DNA of 64,000 nt, from assembly GCA_910584155.1 (NCBI GenBank), contig CAJTYG010000007.1, positions 72,614 to 136,613 on the forward strand, in the 5' to 3' direction. This DNA comes from an uncultured Christensenella sp. Its GTDB lineage: Bacteria; Bacillota; Clostridia; Christensenellales; CAG-917. The translations under genes were made by a program, and so were the position numbers. Below the pieces are notes generated by a model that was given only the letters and a program-made list of their open reading frames with translations, was not told the origin of the DNA and did not search any database. How positions within the stretch are numbered: position 1 is the stretch's first letter; every line of letters begins with the position of its first letter. This document shows positions 42,780 to 52,010 of the stretch, piece after piece.

Positions 42780-43274
42780 GTGGAATATACTCTTGACCAA
42801 AAGCGTGCGGGCGAGGCATACGAGGCGCTTGTAAAATATCTTGCGGTATGTCAGCGCTCCGAAAAGGAATGCAGAGAAAAGCTATATTCAAAGGGCTTCC
42901 ACAAAGACGAGGTAGAGTTTGCGATAGACAAGGCAAAGGGCTACAGATATATAGACGACGAAGAATATGTCCGCAATTTTTTGCTTTTCAACAAGACGAA
43001 ATACGGCGCAAAAAAGCTGTCCTATAAGCTTATAACCGAAAAGGGCGTTGACAAAGAGCTCGTAGAAAATATGATAGCCGACACCCTCGACGACGGCTTT
43101 GAAGTGGAAGTCTGCACGCAATTTGCGGTAAAATACGTAAAACAAAAAAAGCTGACCGACAAAAAGGATATACGAAAGCTCACGGCGTTTTTATATCAGA
43201 AGGGCTTTGACTGGCACATAATAAACACCGTTGTGGAAGCTATTTTCGATGATTGCGATATTGAAGATTGTTGA
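42780..43274 (+). CDS. recX: RecX-family regulator of RecA
   Basis: RecX modulates RecA filaments. The 164-aa protein has the helical repeats and the characteristic RYIDDEEYVRNFL stretch (residues ~57-70), with KYGAKKLSYKLITEKGV after it. GTG start with AGGTG just upstream, eight bases after ilvE. recA is not in the window. Confidence 0.85.
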   Translation: MEYTLDQKRAGEAYEALVKYLAVCQRSEKECREKLYSKGFHKDEVEFAIDKAKGYRYIDDEEYVRNFLLFNKTKYGAKKLSYKLITEKGVDKELVENMIADTLDDGFEVEVCTQFAVKYVKQKKLTDKKDIRKLTAFLYQKGFDWHIINTVVEAIFDDCDIEDC

Positions 43275-43313
43275 CAAAATGCGTAGTTTATCCTGCAAAA
43301 TAATCGGATAAAG

Positions 43314-43667
43314 TCAAGTTTCAAAAAATCCGAGGGATACGAGCAGGGCTTCGTTCACCCTTGACATCATATTGATAGGCAGCTCGCCTATCTTTTCTTT
43401 TAGCCTGCGTTTGTCAAGCGTGCGTATCTGCTCGAGCAAAACCACCGAGTCCTTTGGCAGTCCGCTTTGGCTTGCGGGCAGTGCGATATGGGTGGGCAGC
43501 TTTGCCTTGTCCATTTGCGAGGTTATTGCGGCGGCGATTATTGTGGGGCTGTATTTGTTGCCGACGTTGTTTTGCACTATCAGCACAGGGCGCACGCCGC
43601 CTTGCTCGCTTCCCACGACCGGACTTAAGTCCGCATAATACAAATCGCCTCTCTTTACCATATCCAT
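43314..43667 (-). CDS. mazF: MazF/NdoA-type mRNA interferase toxin
   Basis: An endoribonuclease of the PemK/MazF family. The 117-aa protein matches B. subtilis NdoA closely in the core: VKRGDLYYADLSPVVGSEQGG, RPVLIVQNN, then LLEQIRTLDKRRL. Start at 43667 or 43661 is chosen by alignment to that family; an ATG 6 codons further up is also in frame. No antitoxin (MazE/NdoAI) gene is adjacent on either strand, and alr, its usual neighbour in Bacillus, lies 11 kb away. Confidence 0.88.
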   Translation of the reverse strand: MDMVKRGDLYYADLSPVVGSEQGGVRPVLIVQNNVGNKYSPTIIAAAITSQMDKAKLPTHIALPASQSGLPKDSVVLLEQIRTLDKRRLKEKIGELPINMMSRVNEALLVSLGFFET

Positions 43668-43815
43668 ACCGCAAATTATTGTCAACTTTGTTTGATTTTA
43701 TCCCTCTGCATACTATGAGTTTAAAAATATAAATAGTGCAGAGTGCGCGTATTATAAAATTTTTAAACTTCAAAAAAATCCGCACGTTTTTAAAGCTGTC
43801 GCAATAATATTTACT

Positions 43816-44778
43816 ATGACAAAAATTGCTATAATCGGTTATGGAAATCTCGGCAAGGCTTTGGAACGCATTGCATATGCAAGCGACGATTTAAATGTTG
43901 CGGGCATATTCACAAGACGTGACCCGAAGCAAATGACTTCGCCATTCGGCACCGCTTTTTTTAAGCAGGACGATATTTTTGATATGGCGCAGGACATAGA
44001 CGTTGCGTGCATATGCACAGGCTCCGCAAACGACGTTACGGCTTTGGGGGTGCGGCTTGCGGCGGTAGTAAACACCGTTGACAGCTTCGATACGCACGCA
44101 AAGATGTCCGACTATTTTGCGGCAATGGACAAGGCTGCGACAAATGCAAACAAGCTATCCATAATAGGCGCAGGTTGGGACCCCGGTCTGTTTTCGCTTA
44201 TGCGTGCTCTGTTTGAGGGCGTTTTGCCAAACGGCGGCAGCCATACGTTTTGGGGCAGAGGCGTATCGCAAGGGCACAGCGAGGCTATACGCCGCATAGA
44301 GGGAGTGCTTGACGCAAGGCAGTATACCGTGCCTAAGGCCGAGGCGTTGCGCATTGCAAGAGAGGGCGTAGCAACGCTTAGCGACAGGGATAAGCATTTC
44401 AGAGAGTGCTACGTTGTGGCAGCGGACGGCGCAGACAGAGATAGGATAAGAAAGAGTATAGTGGAAATGCCAAACTATTTTGCGCCGTACGATACGTCCG
44501 TGACATTCATTGACGCCGAGCAGATGAGGGTAGAGCACAGCGCAATGCCGCACGCAGGCTTTGTGCTGTGCACGGGCAGTGTAAACGGCAATACGAGCAG
44601 GCTTGAATTTTCGCTGAAGCTTGACAGCAACCCCGACTTTACTGCGGCGGTGATGGCTGCATACACAAGGGCGAACGCAAGGCTCGCAAGCAAAGGCGAG
44701 TGCGGAGTAAGGACGGTTTTGGATATTCCCGTAAGCGCACTTTTTGACGGCAGGGCGGAAATAATAAGATTTATTTGA
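43816..44778 (+). CDS. ddh: meso-Diaminopimelate D-dehydrogenase
   Basis: Makes meso-diaminopimelate from tetrahydrodipicolinate in one NADPH-dependent step, feeding both lysine and peptidoglycan. The 320-aa protein has the N-terminal Rossmann site (IIGYGNLGKAL), and the substrate region GAGWDPGLFSLMRAL followed by FWGRGVSQGHSEAIRRIEGV, typical of Ddh. It fits the lysine-responsive control seen at 19.1 kb, although no L-box is seen here. No clear ribosome site precedes the ATG. Confidence 0.92.
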   Translation: MTKIAIIGYGNLGKALERIAYASDDLNVAGIFTRRDPKQMTSPFGTAFFKQDDIFDMAQDIDVACICTGSANDVTALGVRLAAVVNTVDSFDTHAKMSDYFAAMDKAATNANKLSIIGAGWDPGLFSLMRALFEGVLPNGGSHTFWGRGVSQGHSEAIRRIEGVLDARQYTVPKAEALRIAREGVATLSDRDKHFRECYVVAADGADRDRIRKSIVEMPNYFAPYDTSVTFIDAEQMRVEHSAMPHAGFVLCTGSVNGNTSRLEFSLKLDSNPDFTAAVMAAYTRANARLASKGECGVRTVLDIPVSALFDGRAEIIRFI

Positions 44779-44827
44779 CGAAAATTTGCTTGCCATAGGC
44801 ATTTGTATACGCTAAAATAAACGGGAT

Positions 44828-45484
44828 ATGAAAACTTACGATTATATTTTGTTTGATTTAGACGGAACTGTGACCGACAGCAAGCGAGGCATTATCACCT
44901 GCATCAAATATGCGCTCAGATGCAAGGGGATAGACTTCCCCGAAGAGAGCGTTTTCGACAAGATGGTGGGACCGCCCTTTCGCTATTCGATGAAGGAATT
45001 TTTAGGGCTCGATATGCCTATGATAGAGCAGCTTATCGCCCTTTATCGTGGCAAATACGAGGTGGACGGCTGGTGCGACTGCAACATATATGACGGAATG
45101 GTGGACGTCTTAAAAACCCTTAAGGCGGCAGGCAAAAAGCTTGCCATCGCTACATCTAAACCGTGGAAATTCACCGACATAATGATAAAAGGCTTGGACC
45201 TTATGCAGTATTTCGATTTTGTCGGCGGCGCATCCTGCGACGCAAGCAAGGAAACTAAGGCGGATGTGATAAACCTTGTGCTTGACAATCTCGGCGTAAG
45301 CGACAAAAGCAGGGTGCTTATGGTCGGTGACAGGCTGTTTGACATCGAGGGGGCGCATAAGGTCGGCTTGGACTGCGCCGCAGTTTTGTGGGGATACGGC
45401 AGCGAGCAGGAATTTAAAGAGTATAAAGCGGAATATATCCTGCAAGCTCCGCAGGATATCGTAAAGCTCGTATTAGGTAAATAA
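44828..45484 (+). CDS. HAD-superfamily phosphatase (phosphoglycolate phosphatase-like)
   Basis: The 218-aa protein has HAD motif I (FDLDGTVTDS), motif II in IATSKP, a Lys near residue 140, and motif IV (MVGDRLFDIEGA), with a helical cap. It resembles PpaX/Gph-type phosphatases; the substrate is undecided. Start ATG 44828; the gene ends in a terminator shared with the converging kinase gene. Confidence 0.88.
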   Translation: MKTYDYILFDLDGTVTDSKRGIITCIKYALRCKGIDFPEESVFDKMVGPPFRYSMKEFLGLDMPMIEQLIALYRGKYEVDGWCDCNIYDGMVDVLKTLKAAGKKLAIATSKPWKFTDIMIKGLDLMQYFDFVGGASCDASKETKADVINLVLDNLGVSDKSRVLMVGDRLFDIEGAHKVGLDCAAVLWGYGSEQEFKEYKAEYILQAPQDIVKLVLGK

Positions 45485-45493
45485 AATCAAAAA

Positions 45494-45537
45494 CCCTGTT
45501 TATCATTGCGTTTTGTGCTGATAAAGCAGGGCTTTTG
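45494..45537. terminator. Terminator between HAD and kinase genes
   Basis: CCCTGTTTATCA pairs with TGATAAAGCAGGG (one bulged G) and is followed by CTTTTGTTT. Confidence 0.8.
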
Positions 45538-45538
45538 T

Positions 45539-46429
45539 TTAAAACTTTTCAATTACGTTGAAGTTGCAGACAGACCTTGTAAACGCAATTTTGTGCTGTC
45601 CTTTATCGACAGTGTGCTTTTCGCCGTCTCGGCAGTAAACGGTAGGCTCGGCGTGCGTGACGCTTGCTCTGTACACTTTTTTGAAGATGATTTTGCCTTC
45701 TCTCTCACGCTTAAGTCCGATAAAAAAGGTGCGGAAAAACGGGAAAAACATCTCTATTTTGCCAAGCAGTCCGTCGTGTTTTGGCGAGCGTATTGCGACA
45801 AGATGCCCGCTTAAGCTTTCGCTGTCAAACGCCTTGTTGAAGCTGAAGCCGAAGCAGCGTGGCGATTTTACAAACATTATCAGCGCAAATTCGCCGCCAT
45901 AGCGGGTGCCGTCGCAGTCTATTTCCGCCATTATGCGGTGCACCTTGTATTCCTCAAGCACTCTGCCGATATACGCCAAAACGCCTATCTTTTTTTTGAC
46001 GGCTACGCTTGCGGTGTAGCCTATGGGCGTAAATGCGCCTGCGGCAAACACGTATGCGAATATGCGGTCGTTTTTGCCGTCGCACCGACCGAGCACAACC
46101 TGCTTGTTTTTGATTTCGCCGCCGCAGGACGGGCAGACGGTTTTTGTGCCCTCGTATCTTTCCGCCTTGGCTTTGTCGTTTAGCGTGCCTACGGGGAAAT
46201 ACCATACGTCCACGGGCTTGTCGTAAACCTTGCTCAGTATCGAGCCGAGCGTGCCGTCTCCGCCGCATACGGCTACTGCGTCATAGCCGTTTAAGTCGGG
46301 CTCGGGTCCGTCGGGAATGGAACGGCGTGTATATTCGTATACGTCGCCTAAGCATTGCTCCACCTTTTCAAAGGATATCCTTTTGCTTCCGCCTGCCGCT
46401 TTGTTGATGATAATAAGACATTTTTTCAT
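45539..46429 (-). CDS. Diacylglycerol kinase family lipid kinase with Cys-rich insert
   Basis: Lipid kinase of the DagK/YegS family. The 296-aa protein shows IINKAAGGSKR at the N-terminus, the nucleotide-binding GGDGTLGSIL (residue ~56) and a modified PVGTLNDKAK in place of the usual GTxNDFA. A ~25-residue insert with CPSCGGEI..GRCDG (three Cys) interrupts the catalytic domain at about 97-120, where I expect none. Substrate could be diacylglycerol or another lipid. The gene is divergent from pgsA, another lipid-synthesis gene. Confidence 0.83.
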   Translation of the reverse strand: MKKCLIIINKAAGGSKRISFEKVEQCLGDVYEYTRRSIPDGPEPDLNGYDAVAVCGGDGTLGSILSKVYDKPVDVWYFPVGTLNDKAKAERYEGTKTVCPSCGGEIKNKQVVLGRCDGKNDRIFAYVFAAGAFTPIGYTASVAVKKKIGVLAYIGRVLEEYKVHRIMAEIDCDGTRYGGEFALIMFVKSPRCFGFSFNKAFDSESLSGHLVAIRSPKHDGLLGKIEMFFPFFRTFFIGLKREREGKIIFKKVYRASVTHAEPTVYCRDGEKHTVDKGQHKIAFTRSVCNFNVIEKF

Positions 46430-46508
46430 TTTGTCGTTTACCTGTCAGTTTAATATACTTTGCTTTGGCTTATTATGTGCAAAAATCAAATTTATACGGG
46501 CAAATGCG

Positions 46509-46537
46509 TTTACATAAGTGTTTTTATCTGTTATAAT
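46509..46537 (+). promoter_or_regulatory. Sigma-A promoter of pgsA-valS
   Basis: -35 TTTACA (46509-46514), 17-bp spacer, -10 TATAAT (46532-46537). It rules out any pgsA start upstream of this point. Confidence 0.82.
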
Positions 46538-46588
46538 AGCTATAATTACTGTATTCACGTATGCGTGCGTGAGAGTAAAGGAGCAAAT

Positions 46589-47398
46589 ATGGCAATCAAA
46601 TTCGGTCAGATAGACTCTAAAGAGCTGTTTACTATCCCCAACATCATTACGTATTTCCGTATTTTGTGCGTTCCCGCATTTGTCGCTTTGATGGCGGTGG
46701 GCGGAATGCGTTCTGATTTCGTCCTGTTTTATGTGGCTTTGGGCGTTTTCCTCATTGCCGCAGGCAGCGACCTCATCGACGGCTGGATCGCAAGACGCTT
46801 CAATATGCAAAGCGGAATAGGTATGGTTTTCGATCCCATTGCGGACAAGCTCATGCACATTGCGGTGCTTGCCTGTCTGTCATTCTGCACGGGGCTCACG
46901 CCTCTCGGCAAAAATCTTGTCGCAGACGGCACGCTGTCAAATCCGTGGTTCGTGCATTACGCATTTGTGATACTCATTCTCGCAAAAGAGATCATACAGG
47001 GGCTTATCGGCTTTGTGTTTGTCAAAAAGGGCGTCACGGTCAAAGCAAACTGGCTTGGCAAGGTTTCGTCGTTTACGATTTCGGTGGGCGTTATACTGGG
47101 CTTCTTCCACAACTTTGTGCAATATGCCGACTGGGGCATACTTGCTTGGGGCATTGCGCTGTCCTATGCTGCGGCAGGCGCATATCTTGTGGATTCCATA
47201 AAGCAGGTCAAGCGCATCGAGAGAGGCGAGCAAAAGGCGATATCCTCAGAGACCGCTAAGGAAAACGATATCAAGGCGGCGGAAAAGAGAAAGAGCGGCG
47301 CAACGGGCGGCATATTCTCAGAGGACGGCGATATCCTCGCCCAGAACGTGGCGGATCAGGCTGTTGAAAAGGATTTAAATGACGGCGCAGAGGAATAA
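46589..47398 (+). CDS. pgsA: CDP-diacylglycerol-glycerol-3-phosphate phosphatidyltransferase
   Basis: Integral membrane enzyme making phosphatidylglycerol phosphate. The 269-aa protein carries the CDP-alcohol transferase motif D-x2-D-G-x2-A-R-x8-G-x3-D-x3-D (SDLIDGWIAR...GMVFDPIAD). It has about five membrane helices and an extra ~60-residue charged C-terminal tail beyond the usual length. AAAGGAG precedes ATG 46589. valS starts 22 bp after its stop. Confidence 0.9.
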   Translation: MAIKFGQIDSKELFTIPNIITYFRILCVPAFVALMAVGGMRSDFVLFYVALGVFLIAAGSDLIDGWIARRFNMQSGIGMVFDPIADKLMHIAVLACLSFCTGLTPLGKNLVADGTLSNPWFVHYAFVILILAKEIIQGLIGFVFVKKGVTVKANWLGKVSSFTISVGVILGFFHNFVQYADWGILAWGIALSYAAAGAYLVDSIKQVKRIERGEQKAISSETAKENDIKAAEKRKSGATGGIFSEDGDILAQNVADQAVEKDLNDGAEE

Positions 47399-47420
47399 CA
47401 GTCTGCGTCAGGAGAGATTT

Positions 47421-50039
47421 ATGGAACAAATGGAAAAAACCTACGATCCCGCTTTTGAAAAGAGTATCTATCAAAAGTGGATAAAAAACAAATGCTTTGA
47501 GGCTCACGTCGATCCCGACAAGGAGCCTTTTACAATAATGATGCCTCCGCCCAACATTACGGGACAGTTGCATATGGGGCATGCGCTTGACGACACCACG
47601 CAGGATATCATCATTCGCTTTAAGCGTATGAGCGGATACGAAACGCTATGGCTTCCCGGCACCGATCACGCCGCACTTGCGACCGAGGTCAAGATAGTGG
47701 AAAAGCTGCGTGAGGAAGGAATAAGCAAAAACGAGCTTGGCAGAGAAGGCTTCCTTAAGCGTGCGTGGGAGTGGAACGAGCAGTACGGCGGCAGGATAAT
47801 AGAGCAGTTAAAAGGGCTCGGCGTTTCCTGCGATTGGTCAAGGCTTGCTTTCACTATGGACGAAAACTGCTCCAACGCAGTGCTCGAGGCGTTTGTAAGA
47901 TACTACAAAAAGGGGCTTATATACAGAGGCGACCGCCTCATAAACTGGTGTCCGCATTGCCATACTGCGCTTAGCGACGCCGAGGTGGAATACGAGGAGC
48001 AGCAGTCAAATCTGTGGTATTATAAGTATCCTATCGTCGGCGAGGACGACGCTATCGTCATAGCGACCACACGTCCCGAAACTATGCTCGGCGATACCGC
48101 AGTCGCAGTAAACCCAAACGACGAGAAGATGTCCAAATACATAGGCAAGCAGGTTCAGCTTCCGCTTACCGACAGGGTTATCCCCGTTGTCGGCGACGAC
48201 TACTGCGAGATAGGCTTCGGCACTGGCGCAGTGAAGATAACGCCTGCGCACGATCCCAACGATTTCGAGCTCGGTTTGCGCCACAATCTGCCCGTGATAT
48301 CCTGCATAGGCGAGGACGGATTGATGAACGAAAACGCAGGCAAGTATAAGGGTATGGACAGGCTCACCGCAAGAAAGGCTATCGTAGAGGACCTGACAAA
48401 GCTCGGGCTTATGGTCAAAATTCAGCCCTATGCGCACAACGTAGGCACCTGCTACAGATGCGGCGAGACGGTGGAATCGCTCATTTCAAAGCAGTGGTTT
48501 GTCAAAATGAAGCCGCTTGCCGAGCCCGCTATAAAGGCAGTGAAGGACAATAAGACGGAGTTTATCCCCAAGCGCTTTGAAAAGACCTATTTCAACTGGA
48601 TGGAAAACATCAAGGATTGGTGTATATCCCGTCAGCTTTGGTGGGGGCACAGGATACCCGCATATTACTGCGATGATTGCGGCGAAACGGTAGTATCCAA
48701 AACTCCCGTCGACGTCTGCCCGAAGTGCGGCGGCAAAATGCGTCAGGACGAGGACGTGCTCGATACGTGGTTCAGCTCTGCGCTGTGGCCGTTCAGCACG
48801 CTCGGATATCCGAGAAAGACAAAGGCGCTGAGCTATTTTTATCCGGGCAGCGTGCTTGTGACCGCATACGACATCATATTCTTCTGGGTGGCGAGAATGA
48901 TATTCAGCGGCATCGAGTTTATGGGCGACGTGCCCTTCAGCGAGGTGCTTATACACGGCATAGTGCGTGACGAGCAGGGCAGAAAGATGTCAAAAAGCCT
49001 CGGCAACGGCATAGATCCGCTTAAGGTCATCGAAAAATACGGTGCGGACGCACTGCGCTTTTCGCTTGCGTCGGGCATAGCTCCCGGCTCGGATATGAGA
49101 TTTTCCGAGGGCAAGATAGAAAGCTGCCGCAACTTCGTAAACAAGCTGTGGAATGCGTCACGCTTTGTCATTATGAACATAAAAGAGGGCGACAGCCTCA
49201 CTATGCCGAGCCGCTTGAACGGGCTTGACAAGTGGATACTTACACGCCTTAACGACGTCGTAAAGGAAGTGACTATAAACCTCAATAAGTATGAAATAGG
49301 ACAGGCTGCCTCGAGGCTTTACGACTTTGTGTGGAGCGAGTTCTGTGATTGGTTTATAGAGATGAGCAAGGCGCCCCTGTACGGCGGCGACGAAAAGGAA
49401 CGTGCGCATGCAATAGCTATGCTCACTTATGTGTTGGGCGAAATATTGAAGCTTCTTCACCCGTTTATCCCCTTTGTCACAGAAGAGATATACGGCAAGT
49501 TTGCGCCAAAGGGCGAGATACTTATGATGCAGCAGTGGCCGTCCTTTAACAAGCACAGGGTGTACAGGGCGGAGGAAAGCAGCTTCGAGGGGCTGAGAGA
49601 CGTGATAGTTGCGGTGCGCAATATCCGCAATGAAATGAGCGTGCCGCCGTCCAAAAAGATACACGCATTTATCATCGCCAAAAATGAAAAATTCTACAGT
49701 CAAGCAAAGGGATTTATTCAGCGTCTTGCAGGCGTAAGCGATATCACCTTTGTGTCGGACAAGAGCGAGGTCGAGGGCAGAGTGAGCGTTGCGGTCGCAC
49801 GTGACGCCGAGGTGCTCATTCCTTTGGGCGACCTTGTGGATACGCAAAAGGAAAAGGAACGCATAAATGCGGAAATCGTGCAGACGCAGGCTATCATAGA
49901 CAAGACCAACGCCTTGCTCGCAAACGAAAGCTTTGTTTCACGTGCTCCGCAAAAGCTCGTTGACGGCGAAAGGGCAAAGCTGCAAAACGCTGTCGAAAAG
50001 CTTGAAAAACTAAAAGACAAGCTCGTTATGTTTGACTGA
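47421..50039 (+). CDS. valS: Valyl-tRNA synthetase
   Basis: Class I synthetase with editing. The 872-aa protein has the HIGH-type motif as HMGH (PPPNITGQLHMGHALD), the editing (CP1) domain (TTRPETMLGDTAV), the WWGHRIPAYYC segment, KMSKS (GRKMSKSLGNGIDP) and a C-terminal tRNA-binding coiled coil. GGAGAG lies before ATG 47421. It is cotranscribed with pgsA and has no T-box. Confidence 0.97.
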   Translation: MEQMEKTYDPAFEKSIYQKWIKNKCFEAHVDPDKEPFTIMMPPPNITGQLHMGHALDDTTQDIIIRFKRMSGYETLWLPGTDHAALATEVKIVEKLREEGISKNELGREGFLKRAWEWNEQYGGRIIEQLKGLGVSCDWSRLAFTMDENCSNAVLEAFVRYYKKGLIYRGDRLINWCPHCHTALSDAEVEYEEQQSNLWYYKYPIVGEDDAIVIATTRPETMLGDTAVAVNPNDEKMSKYIGKQVQLPLTDRVIPVVGDDYCEIGFGTGAVKITPAHDPNDFELGLRHNLPVISCIGEDGLMNENAGKYKGMDRLTARKAIVEDLTKLGLMVKIQPYAHNVGTCYRCGETVESLISKQWFVKMKPLAEPAIKAVKDNKTEFIPKRFEKTYFNWMENIKDWCISRQLWWGHRIPAYYCDDCGETVVSKTPVDVCPKCGGKMRQDEDVLDTWFSSALWPFSTLGYPRKTKALSYFYPGSVLVTAYDIIFFWVARMIFSGIEFMGDVPFSEVLIHGIVRDEQGRKMSKSLGNGIDPLKVIEKYGADALRFSLASGIAPGSDMRFSEGKIESCRNFVNKLWNASRFVIMNIKEGDSLTMPSRLNGLDKWILTRLNDVVKEVTINLNKYEIGQAASRLYDFVWSEFCDWFIEMSKAPLYGGDEKERAHAIAMLTYVLGEILKLLHPFIPFVTEEIYGKFAPKGEILMMQQWPSFNKHRVYRAEESSFEGLRDVIVAVRNIRNEMSVPPSKKIHAFIIAKNEKFYSQAKGFIQRLAGVSDITFVSDKSEVEGRVSVAVARDAEVLIPLGDLVDTQKEKERINAEIVQTQAIIDKTNALLANESFVSRAPQKLVDGERAKLQNAVEKLEKLKDKLVMFD

Positions 50040-50058
50040 CGGTCGCAAAGAGGCAAAA

Positions 50059-50922
50059 ATGAGAGTTGTAGACAGTACAAAAAATCTGAATTGCTTTAAG
50101 GCTACGTGGCGTTATTTCGGCGACAAGGGCATTTATCTTGTGCTCATCAATCTGTTGCCTACGTTGCTTCTGCCGTTTGTGCTGTCGCCGTCGGTGACGA
50201 TGTACTATCTGTTTGATATGAAAACGATAGATACCTCAAGCATCTCGGCGCTGTTTTCGTATATGTGGTCAATGCCGTACTCGTTTTGGTATATAGGCAT
50301 AATAGGTGCGGTGCTTCTGGTGTTTAGCGCAGCAATCACCTTTGGCGTGATAGACAGACATATGCGTGTGGGCGAGTTTACGATAAGCCCTAACAGAGTT
50401 AAATCAAGGCTCAATTACAACATACTTACGGCTATAAAATTTGTCATAGTTGCCATTGCAAGCTTGGAGTTTTTCAATATAGTGGCAACGCTGCTGTATT
50501 ACCTGTGGGCAAACGTTTTTGCGGACTATGCCGCCAAAATGGTGTTTTCGTGCTGCACTCTTGTCATAATGGAATTGTGTATGATATTCACGATGTCGTG
50601 GTTTATACTGTGGCCTCCGTTTATGCTGCATACGGGTATGAAAACGTCGGCGGCGTTCAAAACTGCGTGGAGCAGTATGTCGGGCAGGCTGTTCAGAACT
50701 GTGTTTGCAATCCTCGTCATCGTCGTGCCGCTGCAGATAGTGATGATAATTACCGCTGCGTGCAATCTCGGCGACATATGCCGCACCGTGCTTGACGCAA
50801 TATCGTATGCAATAATCGTGCCTTACTATATCACGCTGATGTACAACACCTTTTATGACATTACGGGCACCGAGCGTATGGACATCGAGGCAAAAAAGAA
50901 AAATATTTGGGCTAAGAAGTAA
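50059..50922 (+). CDS. Polytopic membrane protein, unknown function
   Basis: A 287-aa protein with about six membrane helices and a short N-terminal cytoplasmic part. I do not recognise a family; the layout recalls YesL/DUF624- or glycerophosphoryl-diester-phosphodiesterase-membrane-domain-like proteins, without firm motifs. ATG 50059 is preceded by AGAGG. It starts the three-gene membrane cluster running to 52562. Confidence 0.7.
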   Translation: MRVVDSTKNLNCFKATWRYFGDKGIYLVLINLLPTLLLPFVLSPSVTMYYLFDMKTIDTSSISALFSYMWSMPYSFWYIGIIGAVLLVFSAAITFGVIDRHMRVGEFTISPNRVKSRLNYNILTAIKFVIVAIASLEFFNIVATLLYYLWANVFADYAAKMVFSCCTLVIMELCMIFTMSWFILWPPFMLHTGMKTSAAFKTAWSSMSGRLFRTVFAILVIVVPLQIVMIITAACNLGDICRTVLDAISYAIIVPYYITLMYNTFYDITGTERMDIEAKKKNIWAKK

Positions 50923-50945
50923 TTTGTAGTATATCGGAGAGTAAA

Positions 50946-52007
50946 ATGGAATTTAGAAACTCACTTACTATCCTCTTTTCACACATCGGCTACGTGCTTA
51001 AGATAATGGTGTGGATCATCATATCGCTTATCATCACGGCGGCGGTGGGCGCTGCGATACTCATTCCTCTTTGGAAGGTGCTTGCGACGTCTACGGACGC
51101 AGTTATGTGGGCGGGCGAGCTGAAAGACATATTGACCTCCGTGTGGAACGGCACCGTCAATATGCGGGTTGCGGTGTTCGATCTTGTGCCGACTGCCGTC
51201 AGCTTTGTAAAGACGCTTACGACAAATGCGGGCGCATTTACGGGGCTCGTGTTTGCGCTGATTTTTCTATATTCGCTGTACAGCTTCGTTATGGGGCTTT
51301 CCTATTACACCATAGCGGACATCATCAACAAGCTTATGGCGTCAAATCTGCGCTTCGGCTTTGCAAGCAATATGGCGATGAACTTCAAAAAGTGCTGCAA
51401 GTATTCCTTCTGCCGCCTGCTTATCACACTTCCGATAGATCTCGGTTGCTTTGTAATAGGTATATTTATCGCATACGGACTGTTCAGTGTGGCGGGATTG
51501 TTTACATTCCCGATAATGCTGATTCTCGTGATACTTTTCTGCTCGCTAAGGGCGTTGCTCTTCAGCGGCTGGCTTCCGAGGACGCTTTATCATCCGGAGG
51601 AGCGTATGTATACGAGCTTCAGCCGTGCCTTTACCTTTGTGAGGACAAATCTCGGCGGACTTTTCAAGGCGTATTTTGTCACGTTCAGTTGTGTGTATCT
51701 GCTTGCGTCGGTGCTCACAGTGCCTACGGGCGGACTTATACTTTTGGTGATGCCGTCGATATACTATTTCCTGCTCAGAGCGGTGGAGCTTGTGGGCTAT
51801 TACAAGACAAAGGGCTACAGCTTTTATCTTGACGGCTCCACGGTCGTAAATACAGTGGAATACGGCTACCGTGCGCCTAATCAAGAGGAATGTAATACCT
51901 GCGAAAAACCCAACTGCGACGGCTGTCCAGTCGATGCCGGTACAAAGGACGAAGACGTAAAAGAAACGGAAAATACGGAAGCGGACAATACGGAAATAGC
52001 GGAGTGA
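50946..52007 (+). CDS. Polytopic membrane protein with Cys-rich acidic tail, unknown function
   Basis: A 353-aa protein with about six membrane helices and a hydrophilic C-terminal ~55 residues containing a four-Cys cluster (CNTCEKPNCDGC) followed by Asp/Glu/Asn/Thr. The four Cys could bind a metal. The body resembles the upstream protein in layout, so the two may form a heteromeric complex. ATCGGAGAG precedes the ATG. Confidence 0.7.
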   Translation: MEFRNSLTILFSHIGYVLKIMVWIIISLIITAAVGAAILIPLWKVLATSTDAVMWAGELKDILTSVWNGTVNMRVAVFDLVPTAVSFVKTLTTNAGAFTGLVFALIFLYSLYSFVMGLSYYTIADIINKLMASNLRFGFASNMAMNFKKCCKYSFCRLLITLPIDLGCFVIGIFIAYGLFSVAGLFTFPIMLILVILFCSLRALLFSGWLPRTLYHPEERMYTSFSRAFTFVRTNLGGLFKAYFVTFSCVYLLASVLTVPTGGLILLVMPSIYYFLLRAVELVGYYKTKGYSFYLDGSTVVNTVEYGYRAPNQEECNTCEKPNCDGCPVDAGTKDEDVKETENTEADNTEIAE

Positions 52008-52010
52008 GTT

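Noticed and set aside
45506..46407. Several plus-strand frames opposite the lipid kinase
   Set aside because: Shadows of the minus-strand kinase, which has the GGDGT motif.
46460..46588. 43-codon N-terminal extension of pgsA
   Set aside because: It would start upstream of the promoter at 46509-46537 and has no ribosome site.
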